NCBI GenBank assembly: GCA_937863995.1
Contig: CALMIK010000046.1
Span: forward strand, 1 to 64,000
Direction: 5' to 3'
DNA length: 64,000 bases
Source of the DNA: an uncultured Chelatococcus sp.
GTDB taxonomy: Bacteria > Pseudomonadota > Alphaproteobacteria > Rhizobiales > Beijerinckiaceae
This document shows positions 15,974 to 27,012 of this stretch, in pieces (position 1 is the first letter of the stretch; each line of letters begins with the position of its first letter). The notes beneath the pieces were generated by a model. That model ran no database searches, was not told where the DNA came from, and saw nothing but the letters and a program-made list of their open reading frames with translations. The position numbers and the translations under genes are program-made.

Positions 15974-16492
15974 TCAGCCGTCGAGCTGTTCTTTCGGACG
16001 GTCCGGGCTCCAGATCTTCTCAAGATTGTAGAAGCCGCGCACCTCGGGCCGGAAGATGTGGACGATGATGTCGCCGACATCGATCAGCACCCAGTCGCAC
16101 GTCGGCATTCCCTCGACGCGCACGGGGCCGAAGCCGCCTTCCTTCAGCGCGGTGACGAGCTTGTCGGCGATGGCGCCCACGTGCCTGTCCGACCGCCCTG
16201 AAGCGACCAGCATGGCATCGGCGATCGAGGACCGGCCGACGAGGTCGATCTCCACGATGTCCTCCGCCTTCATCTCCTCGAGCTGAAAGCGGGCGACGCC
16301 CACGGCCTCGGTTGCAGGCGCCTGTGCGTCTGCGCGTGCCTGCGATTGCGCCTGTGCGGACTGGGTGGCGTCCCCTTCATTCCGCGCGCGCGGCGCGTTG
16401 TGTGCGCCGTATTCCGATAACTGGCTCAGTGCCTGCCCCTTAATGATGCCGGGGCGCCCGATTGCGCCCTCTCTCCGAAGATAGTCGCACAA
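15974..16492 (-). CDS. rsfS: Ribosomal silencing factor
   Basis: RsfS binds ribosomal protein uL14 and blocks subunit joining under starvation. The conserved domain covers residues about 65-165 (MKAEDIVEIDLVGRSSIADAMLVASGRSDRHVGAIADKL in continuous blocks, then GMPTCDWVLIDVGDIIVHIF and RGFYNLEKIW). The first ~60 residues are Ala/Gln-rich and unconserved, so the true start may be internal; 16492 gives 172 aa. Located between nadD and rlmH as in most proteobacteria. Confidence 0.92.
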   Translation of the reverse strand: MCDYLRREGAIGRPGIIKGQALSQLSEYGAHNAPRARNEGDATQSAQAQSQARADAQAPATEAVGVARFQLEEMKAEDIVEIDLVGRSSIADAMLVASGRSDRHVGAIADKLVTALKEGGFGPVRVEGMPTCDWVLIDVGDIIVHIFRPEVRGFYNLEKIWSPDRPKEQLDG

Positions 16493-16561
16493 TTTCGACG
16501 CTTCAACGACAGCAATAACCGAAACACCCGATTCGGGCAGGAAAATGGAGCAGTTCCATTG

Positions 16562-17203
16562 TCATGACGCAACAAACGCCTCTTTTTCCGCTGCGCGGAT
16601 CTGGGTGGACGACAACGTCGAGCGCGGACCGTGCAGAAAAACCCATGCGGGCAGCGGGCTCGATGCCAGCAGTCCCGCGTCCTCCTCCGCCAGGCGGTGG
16701 GGGCCCAGCGCCGTCGCCGCGCGCGAACGCGCTGCCTTCAACGTCGATCCGGGGCGGTCGATGATGGCGATGGGCACCTGCTGCGCGATTTCGCGCCAGC
16801 GCTGCCAGCGGTGAAAACCGTTCAGGTTGTCCGCCCCCATGATCCAGACGAAATCGACCAGCGGGCAGCGGCGCTGCAAGTACGTGATCGTATCGAAGGT
16901 GAAGCGGGTGTCGATCTCGGCCTCGAAGCCAGTGACGTCGATGCGCGGATGGCGCGCGAGCCGCCGCGCCGCCGCCATGCGTTCGCTTTGTTGCGGCAGG
17001 GCCGAATTGTCCTTCAGCGGGTTGCCGGGGGTGACGATCCACCACACGCGATCGAGCCGCAGCCGCCGCAGCGCAACGAGGCTCGCCAGCCGATGCCCCT
17101 CATGCGGCGGGTTGAACGAGCCGCCGAACAGCCCGATGCGCAGCCCCGGCGCGTGCGGAGGCAGAACCGGCAACGGAGGCGGCACGCGAGAGGACCGCGT
17201 CAT
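16562..17203 (-). CDS. nadD: Nicotinate-nucleotide adenylyltransferase
   Basis: NadD adenylates nicotinate mononucleotide in NAD synthesis. The 213-aa protein has the nucleotidyltransferase motif GLFGGSFNPPHEGH near the N-terminus, WWIVTPGNPLKD, DFVWIMGADNLNGFHRW and the C-terminal SSTQIRA motif. ATG 17203 (MTRSSRVPPPLP) is chosen; longer frames run into proA. The ~20 residues before the core are Pro-rich. Confidence 0.93.
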   Translation of the reverse strand: MTRSSRVPPPLPVLPPHAPGLRIGLFGGSFNPPHEGHRLASLVALRRLRLDRVWWIVTPGNPLKDNSALPQQSERMAAARRLARHPRIDVTGFEAEIDTRFTFDTITYLQRRCPLVDFVWIMGADNLNGFHRWQRWREIAQQVPIAIIDRPGSTLKAARSRAATALGPHRLAEEDAGLLASSPLPAWVFLHGPRSTLSSTQIRAAEKEAFVAS

Positions 17204-17261
17204 TGCCAAACCCCGCAGCTTTGCGAAGCCCCGCAAGCTTTTTCCCGCCAGCCGCTTGCCG

Positions 17262-18575
17262 TCAAGGCCGGGCCTGCCCGTTGCCGTGGATGCGGTACTT
17301 GAACGAGGTGAGCTGCTCCACCCCCACCGGCCCGCGCGCGTGCATGCGCCCGGTCGCGATGCCGATCTCGGCGCCGAAGCCGAACTCGCCCCCGTCCGCG
17401 AACTGCGTCGACGCGTTATGGGCGACAATGGCCGAATCCACCTCGCGCTGGAAGCGGGCCGCCGCCGCCTTGTCGGCGGTGATGATCGAATCGGTGTGAT
17501 GCGAACCGTAGGTTTCGATGTGATCGATGGCCTCTGCGATATCGTCGACCACGCGGGCGGAAATGATGGCGTCCTCATATTCCGTGCGCCAGTCCTCCTC
17601 GACGGCCGGCTTCACGCGCACGTCGGCGGCCTGGGTCGCCGCATCGCCACGCACCTCGCAGCCGGCATCGAGAAGCGCCGCGACGAGCGGCTGCAAATGC
17701 GTGCCCGCCACCGCCCGGTCCACGAGCAGCGTCTCGGCCGCGCCGCAGATGCCGGTGCGCCGCAGCTTGGCGTTGAGCAGCACCGTGCGGGCCATGTCGA
17801 GGTCGGCGTCCTTGTGGATGTAGACGTGGCAGATGCCGTCGAGATGCGCGAAAACCGGCACGCGCGCCTCCGCCTGCACGCGGGCGACGAGCCCCTTGCC
17901 GCCGCGCGGCACGATCACGTCGATATTGCCGGCAAGCCCGCCGAGCAGCAGCCCCACGGCGTCGCGGTCGCGCACCGGCACGAGCTGAACCGCGTCGGCG
18001 GGAAGGCCCGCCCGCTCCAGCCCGGCGCGGATGGCGGCGACGAGCCGCGTGGCCGAGCGAAAACTCTCGGAACCGGCGCGCAGCACGGCGGCGTTGCCCG
18101 CCTTCACGCACAGCGACCCCGCATCGGCGGCGACGTTGGGACGGCTCTCGAAGATGACGCCGATGACGCCGAGCGGCACCGCCACACGCTCGATGACGAG
18201 GCCGTTGGGACGCTCGAACGTCGCCAGCACGCGCCCCACCGGATCGGGCAGATCCGCGACCTGCTCCACGGAACCGGCGATCGCCTCGATGCGCGCGGGC
18301 GTCAGTTGCAGCCTGTCGATGAAGGCCTCGATGCGCCCGCCCGCCCGCGCCTCGGCCACGTCCTCGGCGTTGGCTTCGATAATGCCGGCCACATCGCTGC
18401 GGATGGCCTCGGCGGCGCTCCGGAGCGCCGCGGCGCGCTCGGCGTCGGAGGTCAGCGCCAGCACCCGCGCCGCCTTGCGCGCGCGCCGGCCGATGTCGAG
18501 CATCAGATCGCTGAGCGGCACATCGGCGCCCGACCCGTCGCGAGACACGCCGTTGTCGACAGCAGCACTGGCCAT
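17262..18575 (-). CDS. proA: Glutamate-5-semialdehyde dehydrogenase (gamma-glutamyl phosphate reductase)
   Basis: ProA reduces gamma-glutamyl phosphate to glutamate semialdehyde in proline synthesis. The 437-aa protein has family blocks [47 protein letters not shown], the active-site cysteine in [14 protein letters not shown] and GTEYEDAI-like [12 protein letters not shown], ending with the C-terminal [22 protein letters not shown] 18575 is preceded by a GGAGG-containing stretch. It is downstream of proB, so both steps of the branch are together. Confidence 0.94.
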   Translation of the reverse strand: MASAAVDNGVSRDGSGADVPLSDLMLDIGRRARKAARVLALTSDAERAAALRSAAEAIRSDVAGIIEANAEDVAEARAGGRIEAFIDRLQLTPARIEAIAGSVEQVADLPDPVGRVLATFERPNGLVIERVAVPLGVIGVIFESRPNVAADAGSLCVKAGNAAVLRAGSESFRSATRLVAAIRAGLERAGLPADAVQLVPVRDRDAVGLLLGGLAGNIDVIVPRGGKGLVARVQAEARVPVFAHLDGICHVYIHKDADLDMARTVLLNAKLRRTGICGAAETLLVDRAVAGTHLQPLVAALLDAGCEVRGDAATQAADVRVKPAVEEDWRTEYEDAIISARVVDDIAEAIDHIETYGSHHTDSIITADKAAAARFQREVDSAIVAHNASTQFADGGEFGFGAEIGIATGRMHARGPVGVEQLTSFKYRIHGNGQARP

Positions 18576-18680
18576 GATCCGATCCTCCGCCCCGCTGCGG
18601 CCGCTGATTGGCGCGGCCGCCATATTTCCGTTCAACTCATTTACTACCCATGCCCGCCGCCGGGTCAAGCGGCGGCCGGT

Positions 18681-19871
18681 TCATGGCTCTTCCGGGACCT
18701 CGCGGCCGAAGAGAACGAGATCGTCGCGGTGCACCATGGTGGCGCGTCCGCCCCGCCCCAGCAGGGCCTCGATGTCCTGCGTCGAGTGGCCGGCGATCAA
18801 GCCCGCCTCGTCGGCGTCATAACCGATCAGCCCGCGCCCGATCTCGTGCCCGTCCGGCCCGCGCACGGAAACGGCGTCGCCGCGATGGAAGCTGCCCTCC
18901 AGCCGCCTGACGCCCGCGGGCAACAGGCTCGCCCCGCGCCGCAGCGCGCGCTCGGCGCCGGCGTCGACATGCAGGACACCATGCGGCTGCAACGTGCCAG
19001 CGATCCATTTCTTTCGCGCCGTCACCGGATTCGACGGCGACAGGAACCACGTGCAGCGCGCCCCCGCCATGACTGCGCCGAGAGGGGAATCCACGCGCCC
19101 GTCCGCGATCATCATGCAGGCGCCGCCGGCTGTCGCGATCTTGCCCGCCTCCACCTTGGTGCGCATGCCGCCGCGCGAAATCTCGGACGCCGCCCCGCCG
19201 GCCATGGCCTCGATGGCGGGCGTGATCTCGTCGACGAGCGGGATGTGGCGCGCGTGCGGGTTGCCGCTCGGCGGCGCGGTGTAGAGTCCGTCGACATCGG
19301 AAAGCAGGATGAGCAGATCCGCCCCCACCATGGTGGCCACGCGCGCGGCCAACCGGTCGTTGTCGCCGTAGCGAATCTCGCTCGTGGCCACCGAATCGTT
19401 CTCGTTGATGATCGGCACCGCCTTGAGCTCCAGCAGCTTGCCGATGGTGGCGCGGGCATGCAGATAGCGGCGGCGCTTCTCGGTGTCCGAGAAAGTGAGC
19501 AGGATCTGGCCGGCGATGATCTCGTGCACGGCGAGCGCCTCGGTCCAGCGGCGCGCCAGTGCGATCTGCCCCACGGCCGCCGCCGCCTGGCTTTCCTCCA
19601 GCTTCAGCGGGCCGGGGGGCAGCTGCATGACCGTGCGCCCGAGCGCGATCGCCCCGGACGAGACGACGATCACCTCCGCGCCGCGATCGTGCAGGCGGGC
19701 GATGTCGTGCACCAGCGCCGCGAGCCAGCTGCGCTTCAACCGTCCGCGCTCGCGGTCGACCAGCAGCGACGACCCGACCTTGATGACGATGCGCCGGAAC
19801 CGCCCGAGGTCCGGCACACGCGAAACGGCGACGGAAACGGGTGCAACGGGATTGGCGACGACGTCGGTCAT
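18681..19871 (-). CDS. proB: Glutamate 5-kinase with PUA domain
   Basis: ProB phosphorylates glutamate, the first and feedback-inhibited step of proline synthesis. Residues about 20-275 form the amino-acid-kinase domain ([44 protein letters not shown]). The C-terminal PUA domain follows ([40 protein letters not shown]). ATG 19871 gives 396 aa; 19883 is an alternative four codons upstream. proB and proA are adjacent on the same strand, about 105 nt apart. Confidence 0.94.
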   Translation of the reverse strand: MTDVVANPVAPVSVAVSRVPDLGRFRRIVIKVGSSLLVDRERGRLKRSWLAALVHDIARLHDRGAEVIVVSSGAIALGRTVMQLPPGPLKLEESQAAAAVGQIALARRWTEALAVHEIIAGQILLTFSDTEKRRRYLHARATIGKLLELKAVPIINENDSVATSEIRYGDNDRLAARVATMVGADLLILLSDVDGLYTAPPSGNPHARHIPLVDEITPAIEAMAGGAASEISRGGMRTKVEAGKIATAGGACMMIADGRVDSPLGAVMAGARCTWFLSPSNPVTARKKWIAGTLQPHGVLHVDAGAERALRRGASLLPAGVRRLEGSFHRGDAVSVRGPDGHEIGRGLIGYDADEAGLIAGHSTQDIEALLGRGGRATMVHRDDLVLFGREVPEEP

Positions 19872-19982
19872 GATGTTCTGCAAGCTCGATGAACCGGCTT
19901 ATATAAGCCGGCTGGCGACAATATCCGGCCGATACTTATCCGACATCCGCGCGAAAGAAAGCGAAAACTCGCGCCCGCCCGG

Positions 19983-21753
<1,771 letters not shown>

Positions 21754-21760
<7 letters not shown>

Positions 21761-21996
21761 GACCGTCTCCCCGTTCGCGTCGCTGCATAAACCGGGAATG
21801 GGGCGCGAGTGAGATCGCACCCGTCATATCGGTCTAGAGATACTTGAACGGGAAGGTGTTTGCGCCAGCCACGATGAACCATGACCGGAACCAGACCCTG
21901 CACGCGGCCGGCATCGATGGTGGCGGCCTCTTGCACGATGCCCGCGATACGGGCGACGGCGGCAGTGACTGCAGCGATGATGGTGCGAATGGTCAT
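21754..21996 (-). CDS. Possible small protein upstream of the GNAT gene
   Basis: ATG 21996 follows GGAG at acceptable spacing and opens 80 codons (MTIRTIIAAVTAAVARIAGI start). The N-terminus is hydrophobic and Ala-rich, like a signal or single membrane segment, but the rest has no recognised features. It overlaps the start of the GNAT gene. This is a weak call and could be a chance frame in high-GC DNA. Confidence 0.2.
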
Positions 21997-22156
21997 GGTC
22001 TGGCTCCGATCCTGCCTGCATGGCGCAGGCCAAAACGACAAAGGGGAAATGGCATCCCATTTCCCCTGTATCGCCGGATCGCAAACCGAAGCGCGACTGG
22101 CCTTGCCGGGGTATGGAACACCGGCGAAAGCCCTTTGTCAGTCAGCTTTCGCCTGC

Positions 22157-22423
22157 TTACTCTGCTGCTTCCTGCACCGCGTTGACGCGTACATACGAAC
22201 GGTCGTGGCGGGTAAGGAACTCCACGCGACCCTCGGTAAGGGCGAAGAGGGTGTGGTCCTTGCCGATGCCGACGTTGTCGCCGGGGTGAACCTTCGTGCC
22301 GCGCTGGCGAATGATGATGTTGCCGGCAATGACGCGCTCGCCGCCGAACTTCTTCACGCCGAGGCGGCGGCCGTCGGAATCGCGACCGTTACGGGATGAA
22401 CCGCCTGATTTTTTATGGGCCAT
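22157..22423 (-). CDS. rpmA: 50S ribosomal protein L27
   Basis: The 88-aa bL27 protein has the conserved N-terminus [20 protein letters not shown] that reaches the peptidyl transferase centre, followed by [28 protein letters not shown]. There is no N-terminal extension needing Prp cleavage. It lies 97 nt downstream of rplU on the same strand. Confidence 0.97.
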   Translation of the reverse strand: MAHKKSGGSSRNGRDSDGRRLGVKKFGGERVIAGNIIIRQRGTKVHPGDNVGIGKDHTLFALTEGRVEFLTRHDRSYVRVNAVQEAAE

Positions 22424-22520
22424 GATAAACTCCCAAAATCCTGAATGTCTCTACGGTCCTATGGCGGGGCGGCTCGCGCGCCCGCTCAGGGCCTGAAAAT
22501 CTGATACGGCACCGTTTGCC

Positions 22521-22898
22521 TTATTCGGCAGCGGCGGCCTGCGTCTTCTCGGGCTTGGCCGGACGCGGGAGCGCCTTGCCGCCGAGCAGAATGTCGGTGA
22601 TACGCACCACGGTCAGCTCCTGACGGTGGCCGCGCTTGCGCTTCGAGTTCTGGCGGCGGCGCTTCTTGAAGGCGATGACCTTCTTGCCACGGGCCTGCTC
22701 GACCACCTCGCCGGCGACCGAAGCGCCAGCGACGACGGGAGCGCCGATCTCGATACCGTCCGCGCCCTTCGAAAGCACGAGCACGTCGTCGAACGTCACG
22801 GAAGCGCCCGCATCGACGGCGAGCTTCTCGATGGTGATGACGTCGTTAGCGGCAACGGTATACTGCTTGCCGCCAGTCTTGATGACTGCGAAAGTCAT
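22521..22898 (-). CDS. rplU: 50S ribosomal protein L21
   Basis: The 125-aa bL21 protein starts [20 protein letters not shown] and contains the signature [22 protein letters not shown] and the usual TVVRITDI. The Lys/Ala-rich C-terminal tail is a little longer than in E. coli (103 aa), as in many alphaproteobacteria. First gene of the rplU-rpmA unit. Confidence 0.97.
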   Translation of the reverse strand: MTFAVIKTGGKQYTVAANDVITIEKLAVDAGASVTFDDVLVLSKGADGIEIGAPVVAGASVAGEVVEQARGKKVIAFKKRRRQNSKRKRGHRQELTVVRITDILLGGKALPRPAKPEKTQAAAAE

Positions 22899-23077
22899 AG
22901 GTGTATCCTGCTTGTAATCCCCTCTTGCCGACGCCTGACCCCGGAGGGCCGCCGACCGACAGAGCGGCTTTTTGTAGATTTTTTAAGAACCGACAGGTGC
23001 CAGGCAACGAGGCCGGCGCCACTGGTTCCGACGGATGCGGGAGATTCCAGCCGGAATTCCCCTGCATTGAAGAATTT

Positions 23078-23106
23078 CGCATAATCCCGCTCTCCCGAAT
23101 TGTCAA
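23078..23106 (-). promoter_or_regulatory. Promoter of rplU-rpmA
   Basis: On the minus strand TTGACA (23106-23101), 17 nt, then TATGCG (23083-23078) form a good sigma-70 promoter about 180 nt upstream of rplU. The leader between them contains GC-rich pairing potential but no recognised riboswitch. Confidence 0.5.
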
Positions 23107-23182
23107 CGAAAATTCGGAAAAAATCGCCTTCAGGCCTCTTGATCTTCGCAACGACTCGGCTAATAAGGTCACCACCGCGAGC

Positions 23183-23272
23183 GGAGAGGTGGCAGAGTGG
23201 TTGAATGCACCGCACTCGAAATGCGGCATGGGGGCAACTCCATCGGGGGTTCAAATCCCTCCCTCTCCGCCA
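23183..23272 (+). tRNA. tRNA-Ser (anticodon CGA)
   Basis: A 90-nt class II tRNA. Acceptor GGAGAGG pairs with CCTCTCC (23262-23268), the discriminator is G, and CCA is encoded (23270-23272). The anticodon arm CCGCA-CTCGAAA-TGCGG reads UCG codons. A long variable arm (CATGGGGGCAACTCCATC) marks serine, and the T-loop GGTTCAAATCC is standard. No integrase or att duplication is seen beside it. Confidence 0.97.
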
Positions 23273-23442
23273 TTCTGTTTGTCGCACTCGCACGTTACAG
23301 AATAAGCGCCACGGCCAGCGCTGCAAAAGTGCTGCTTTCCAAACATCCAAAATTCATAAAATGATGGCAGCATCGGGCTGTTGCAGTGCGAAGTCATGTT
23401 CGCGCGGCGCATAGCCTTGTTGCGGATGAGGAGCCGGACCCG

Positions 23443-23835
23443 ATGGCGTTTCCTGCCTTGACAGCCTTTTATGGCGGCCTGTTCGGCATCCTGTTCCTGA
23501 TCCTGTCGGTGCGCGTCAGCGTGGCGCGGGCGCGGGCGCGGGCGCATCACGGCGACGGCGGAGATGTCAGCCTGCAGCGATGGATCAGGATCCACGCCAA
23601 TTTCACCGAATATGTGCCCCTCACCCTGCTTCTGATCGGGCTCGGCGAGAGCGGCGGCGCGAGTGCGCAGGTCATCCGCATCCTGCTGATTGTGTTGCTG
23701 GCGGCGCGGCTCGCGCATGTGCCCGGCATGCTTGCGCCGGAAGGGTCGCCCCAGCAGTACGCGCTGCGGGCTCCGGCGATCATGGTGACCTGGGGCGTGC
23801 TTCTGGCCGCATCGATTCTGCTCATCCTGCGGTAA
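23443..23835 (+). CDS. MAPEG family membrane protein
   Basis: A 130-aa integral membrane protein with four hydrophobic segments (LTAFYGGLFGILFLILSV, VPLTLLLIGLGE, VIRILLIVLLAARLAHV, IMVTWGVLLAASILLIL). The motif RIHANFTEYVPL is typical of the MAPEG family, related to microsomal glutathione transferases. Bacterial members are mostly uncharacterised. ATG 23443 fits the first membrane segment; the 19 residues upstream in frame are not hydrophobic. Confidence 0.85.
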   Translation: MAFPALTAFYGGLFGILFLILSVRVSVARARARAHHGDGGDVSLQRWIRIHANFTEYVPLTLLLIGLGESGGASAQVIRILLIVLLAARLAHVPGMLAPEGSPQQYALRAPAIMVTWGVLLAASILLILR

Positions 23836-24102
23836 CGCGACGAGCAGGACATCTCGATGATTTGACTTCACCAAACCCAATTATATTGTCATCGATGAGC
23901 CGCCTGTAGCGGCGGCGATTTGTCCCGATGCATCCCACGGGAAAGCAGCTACCCTTCTTGGTCAACCGGGGCGAATCAACGGGCAGAGCGGGTGGAAATG
24001 CTGTTTCGCGTTCCGCGCATTTTGCTCTAGTATCTGTTCGAGCTCCCCAAATACAGGCCGGGATACCCGTCCGGCGCGAACGACAACGAGGGGAACAACA
24101 GC
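23836..24102. other. Intergenic region before the PhaC-like hydrolase
   Basis: 267 bp without a gene. TTGACTTCACC followed by TATATT near 23867-23893 is a weak promoter candidate (spacing too short for consensus). A GCCGCCTGTAGCGGCGGC hairpin lies about 23900-23917. The ribosome site GAGGGG precedes the next ATG. Confidence 0.3.
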
Positions 24103-25224
24103 ATGACGCCCCGCTCCGAACGCCCCAACGCCCCGAGCCCCGCGGGATTGTTCCAGATTCCGCTGATGTGGACGTCGTTTGCCTTCAGCACCGCCGGCAA
24201 GATCGCATCCTCGATGGCGCGCAACCTCGCGACGGCTCCGGCGCCCCACCGCCAGGCCAGCCCGCCGTTGCGATGGACGACGGAACACAGTGTGGCGCTC
24301 GCGCTCGAATCCGTGACGCTGCGTGATTTTTCCACCCGCGAACGCGGCGAGGGATCGACGCTCATCTGCACGCCGCTCGCCTTTCATCGCGCCACGATCG
24401 CGGATTTCACCACCGGACACAGCATCGTCGCCGCATTGCGCGACTCCGGCATCGGCAACGTCTACGTCACCGACTGGCAGCCGGCCACAAGCGAAATGCG
24501 CTATAAGTCGCTCGACAGTTATTTCAGCGATCTCAACGTGTTGGTCGACAGCCTGCCGCCGCCGGTCGACATCATCGGCCTGTGTCAGGGCGGGTGGATG
24601 GCGCTCGCCTACGCGGCGCGCTTCCCGCACAAGGTGCGCAAGCTGGTGCTCGCTGGCGCGCCGGTGGACATAGAATCGGGCACGAGCGCGCTGTCGGCCC
24701 TTGCCGCGCGCGTGCCGGCCGGCATGTTCGAGCACTTTGTCGAGATCGGCAACGGCACCATCTCGGGCGCGCGCGTGCTCGAGATCCTCGCACCCGGCGG
24801 CGTCAACGAAGCCTACATGCGGCTGACGCTCCAGATCCCGCCCGACATGCCGGCAGACCACCTCGCCGCGTTGCGCGAGGCGTTCGACGTCTGGTTCTGG
24901 ACCACTATCGATATTCCCGGCCGGTATTATCTCGATGTGGTCGAACGGATATTCAAGCAGAACCAGCTTGCCGCGAGCCGGCTCGAGGTGCTGGGAAAAG
25001 CGGCTGTCCTGTCGCGGGTCGAATGCCCCATGCTGCTGGTCGCCGCAGACACCGACGAGTTCGTGGCCGTCGAACAGCTTTTCGCCGCCGGGCGCCTGGC
25101 GGGCCCGGCGGCGAAGGTGCGCACGATCACCGTTCCCGGCAATCATCTCGGCTTGTTCGTCGGCGCGGACTCCGTGCGCGACACCTGGCCGGAAATCGGG
25201 CGCTGGTTGGCGGAGGCGGCCTGA
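24103..25224 (+). CDS. PHA-synthase-like alpha/beta hydrolase
   Basis: A 373-aa alpha/beta-hydrolase-fold protein. The nucleophile elbow is IIGLCQGGWMAL, in which cysteine replaces the usual serine, as in polyhydroxyalkanoate synthases. The presumed Asp (AADTDEFVAVEQL) and His (VPGNHLGLFVGAD) complete a PhaC-like triad. It is shorter than class I PhaC (~600 aa) and resembles class III-length or accessory PhaC-related proteins. An N-terminal ~75-residue segment precedes the fold. No PHA granule genes lie nearby. Polymer synthesis, depolymerisation or thioester hydrolysis are all possible. Confidence 0.7.
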   Translation: MTPRSERPNAPSPAGLFQIPLMWTSFAFSTAGKIASSMARNLATAPAPHRQASPPLRWTTEHSVALALESVTLRDFSTRERGEGSTLICTPLAFHRATIADFTTGHSIVAALRDSGIGNVYVTDWQPATSEMRYKSLDSYFSDLNVLVDSLPPPVDIIGLCQGGWMALAYAARFPHKVRKLVLAGAPVDIESGTSALSALAARVPAGMFEHFVEIGNGTISGARVLEILAPGGVNEAYMRLTLQIPPDMPADHLAALREAFDVWFWTTIDIPGRYYLDVVERIFKQNQLAASRLEVLGKAAVLSRVECPMLLVAADTDEFVAVEQLFAAGRLAGPAAKVRTITVPGNHLGLFVGADSVRDTWPEIGRWLAEAA

Positions 25225-25275
25225 AAGCATACGCTTCCGAGGCCAGCCAAACCGCCATGCGCGCGCCCGGCGCGG

Positions 25276-26586
25276 TCAGAACTCGCGCTTGAAGCGCAGC
25301 CGGCCGGTAACGGCGTCTTCCGACTTCAGTCCGCGCAGCAGTACCTCGTTCTGGAACGCCTTGCGCTCCACCTTCGAGTACAGAACCTCCACGCCGATGT
25401 CGAAGGCGCTGACCGGCGACCAGATCACGTTCGAGCCCACGGTCCAGGCGTCGAAGTTGCGCAGGTCGGCGAAGTCCGCCCGCACAGCCCTGTCATAGGT
25501 CACGCCGGTGTAGCTGCCGAACAGGCTCTGGCGCACGGTCGGCGTCCAGTAGTGCAGGAAGGCGGCGGTGGCGTTCCAGCCGCTGGTTTTCTTGATGTCG
25601 CCGTTGACGATGGCGCCATCCGTCACGAATGAGGCATAATTCGCATAAGCGATATCACCCACGCCGATGTAGTTCAGCGCGCCATCGGCATAGGCCGCCT
25701 GAAGCCACAGCACGTCACCGGCTGCGATCTTCGACAGATCGAGCTTCACGCCGCCCTGCACGGCCCAGCCGTAGGTGGTGTCGACGCGCTGGCCCCAGTT
25801 GCCGCCCCAGGGGGCGTTGATCGTGGCGGAGTTGAGCTGGTGCAGCGCGCCGGAAAGCTGCGCCGTGCCCCAGTCCTGCTGGATGTTCACGTTGGCGACG
25901 ACATCGGGCATGCGCTGGCCGGCGGCGTCGTAGAAATCGGCGTTGGTGCGGCGTTCGTTGCCGTCCTCGATCGCGATCGAGGCCGAGAAGCCCTCGCCGA
26001 AGGTCGCCGTGTAGGCGAAAAGATTCGTGGAAACGTCGGAGCCGAACGAACCCTCGAAGCCGTTGCCGAAGTTCAGGTCGTTTGCGTAGAAATCGAAGAA
26101 CGACGTGACGCGGCCAGCCGTGAAGCCCGCCCACTGAATGTAGGCGTGATCGAGCAGCGCGCCGTTGTCGGACGCATCGAATATGCCGGTGTTCTTCTCG
26201 ATCTCGTAGCGCAGGAAGGCGCGCACCGTGCCGTATTCGGTGGGCGTGCGGGTGTCGACCTCAAGGCGCGCCCGGATGTGGGAGCCGGTGGCATCCTGGG
26301 TGCGGCCGTTCTTCCACACGCCCGTGACATTGCCGAAGTCGTCGGTCTCGACCACCGTCGCGCCCTTGGGCTGCGCATAGCCGAAATCGGCGCGGACATA
26401 GCCGCTGAGGCGGATACACGTATCCGTGCCCGGGACGTAGAAGAACCCTTCGCCGTGCGTGCTGCAAACGCGCACGTACTCTACCGGCGCGCTCTTGGCC
26501 ACGGGAAGATCGGCGGCGAACGCTGCGGGCGCCGTTACCAGCGCCGCGACCCCGCCGGTCAACATTACCTTTACGGATCTCATCAT
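25276..26586 (-). CDS. Rhizobiales-type outer membrane porin
   Basis: A 436-aa porin. It has a signal peptide (VMLTGGVAALVTAPAAFA-A) and the diagnostic Rhizobiales N-terminal block VEYVRVCSTHGEGFFYVPGT, then DTCIRLSGYVRADFGYA with the conserved cysteine pair. A beta-barrel of alternating strands follows and the protein ends in F (RLRFKREF), the outer-membrane assembly signal. ATG 26586 is placed 7 nt after AGGAGG. The long AT-rich upstream region is expected for a highly expressed, regulated porin. Confidence 0.92.
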   Translation of the reverse strand: MMRSVKVMLTGGVAALVTAPAAFAADLPVAKSAPVEYVRVCSTHGEGFFYVPGTDTCIRLSGYVRADFGYAQPKGATVVETDDFGNVTGVWKNGRTQDATGSHIRARLEVDTRTPTEYGTVRAFLRYEIEKNTGIFDASDNGALLDHAYIQWAGFTAGRVTSFFDFYANDLNFGNGFEGSFGSDVSTNLFAYTATFGEGFSASIAIEDGNERRTNADFYDAAGQRMPDVVANVNIQQDWGTAQLSGALHQLNSATINAPWGGNWGQRVDTTYGWAVQGGVKLDLSKIAAGDVLWLQAAYADGALNYIGVGDIAYANYASFVTDGAIVNGDIKKTSGWNATAAFLHYWTPTVRQSLFGSYTGVTYDRAVRADFADLRNFDAWTVGSNVIWSPVSAFDIGVEVLYSKVERKAFQNEVLLRGLKSEDAVTGRLRFKREF

Positions 26587-27012
26587 TCCACGTCCTCCTG
26601 CCCCGTCGTCTGCGACCGGTTGCATCGCGCCTGCCCGAAAAGGTCGGAAAAAGTATTCGTCCGCCACCAACCTGGGCCAATAACTTTTATTGACCATACC
26701 ACGGCCTTGTCGCAACACGAAAACGCGCCCCACTCACAATCTTTATTCCAATTTACAAATAAAATAAAATCAACCTCGCTCAATTTTTATTCAAAACCAA
26801 ATGCAAAAGAGCAAGTGCCTACAAACAAGTCAAAATCTATTTGTCGATAGCATCGATCGAGGCGACCGGCGCGCGCGGCGGGAATCCGCCACCGCCGGCC
26901 TCATGCGGCGAAACACGTCCATTGGTTACAAATACCTTCACATGCTCAGTGTTATAAGGCGATGATAGCGTTGTCCTTCGTCAGCGCTACTCCATGGAAG
27001 GCGATACGAGCG
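26587..27012. other. AT-rich divergent control region
   Basis: 426 bp between the porin and the FAD-patatin gene. Positions about 26735-26860 are strongly AT-rich (ATTCCAATTTACAAATAAAA and similar) in a high-GC genome, consistent with promoters and regulator sites for the porin on the minus strand. No gene or strong intrinsic hairpin is evident. Confidence 0.4.

Noticed and set aside
16827..19892. 1021-codon open frame antisense to proA and proB
   Set aside because: Shadow of proB, proA and nadD; no domain visible and composition is that of a reverse-strand artefact.
23183..23272. tRNA-Ser as an island insertion site
   Set aside because: No integrase nearby and no duplicate of the tRNA 3' end found by eye downstream.
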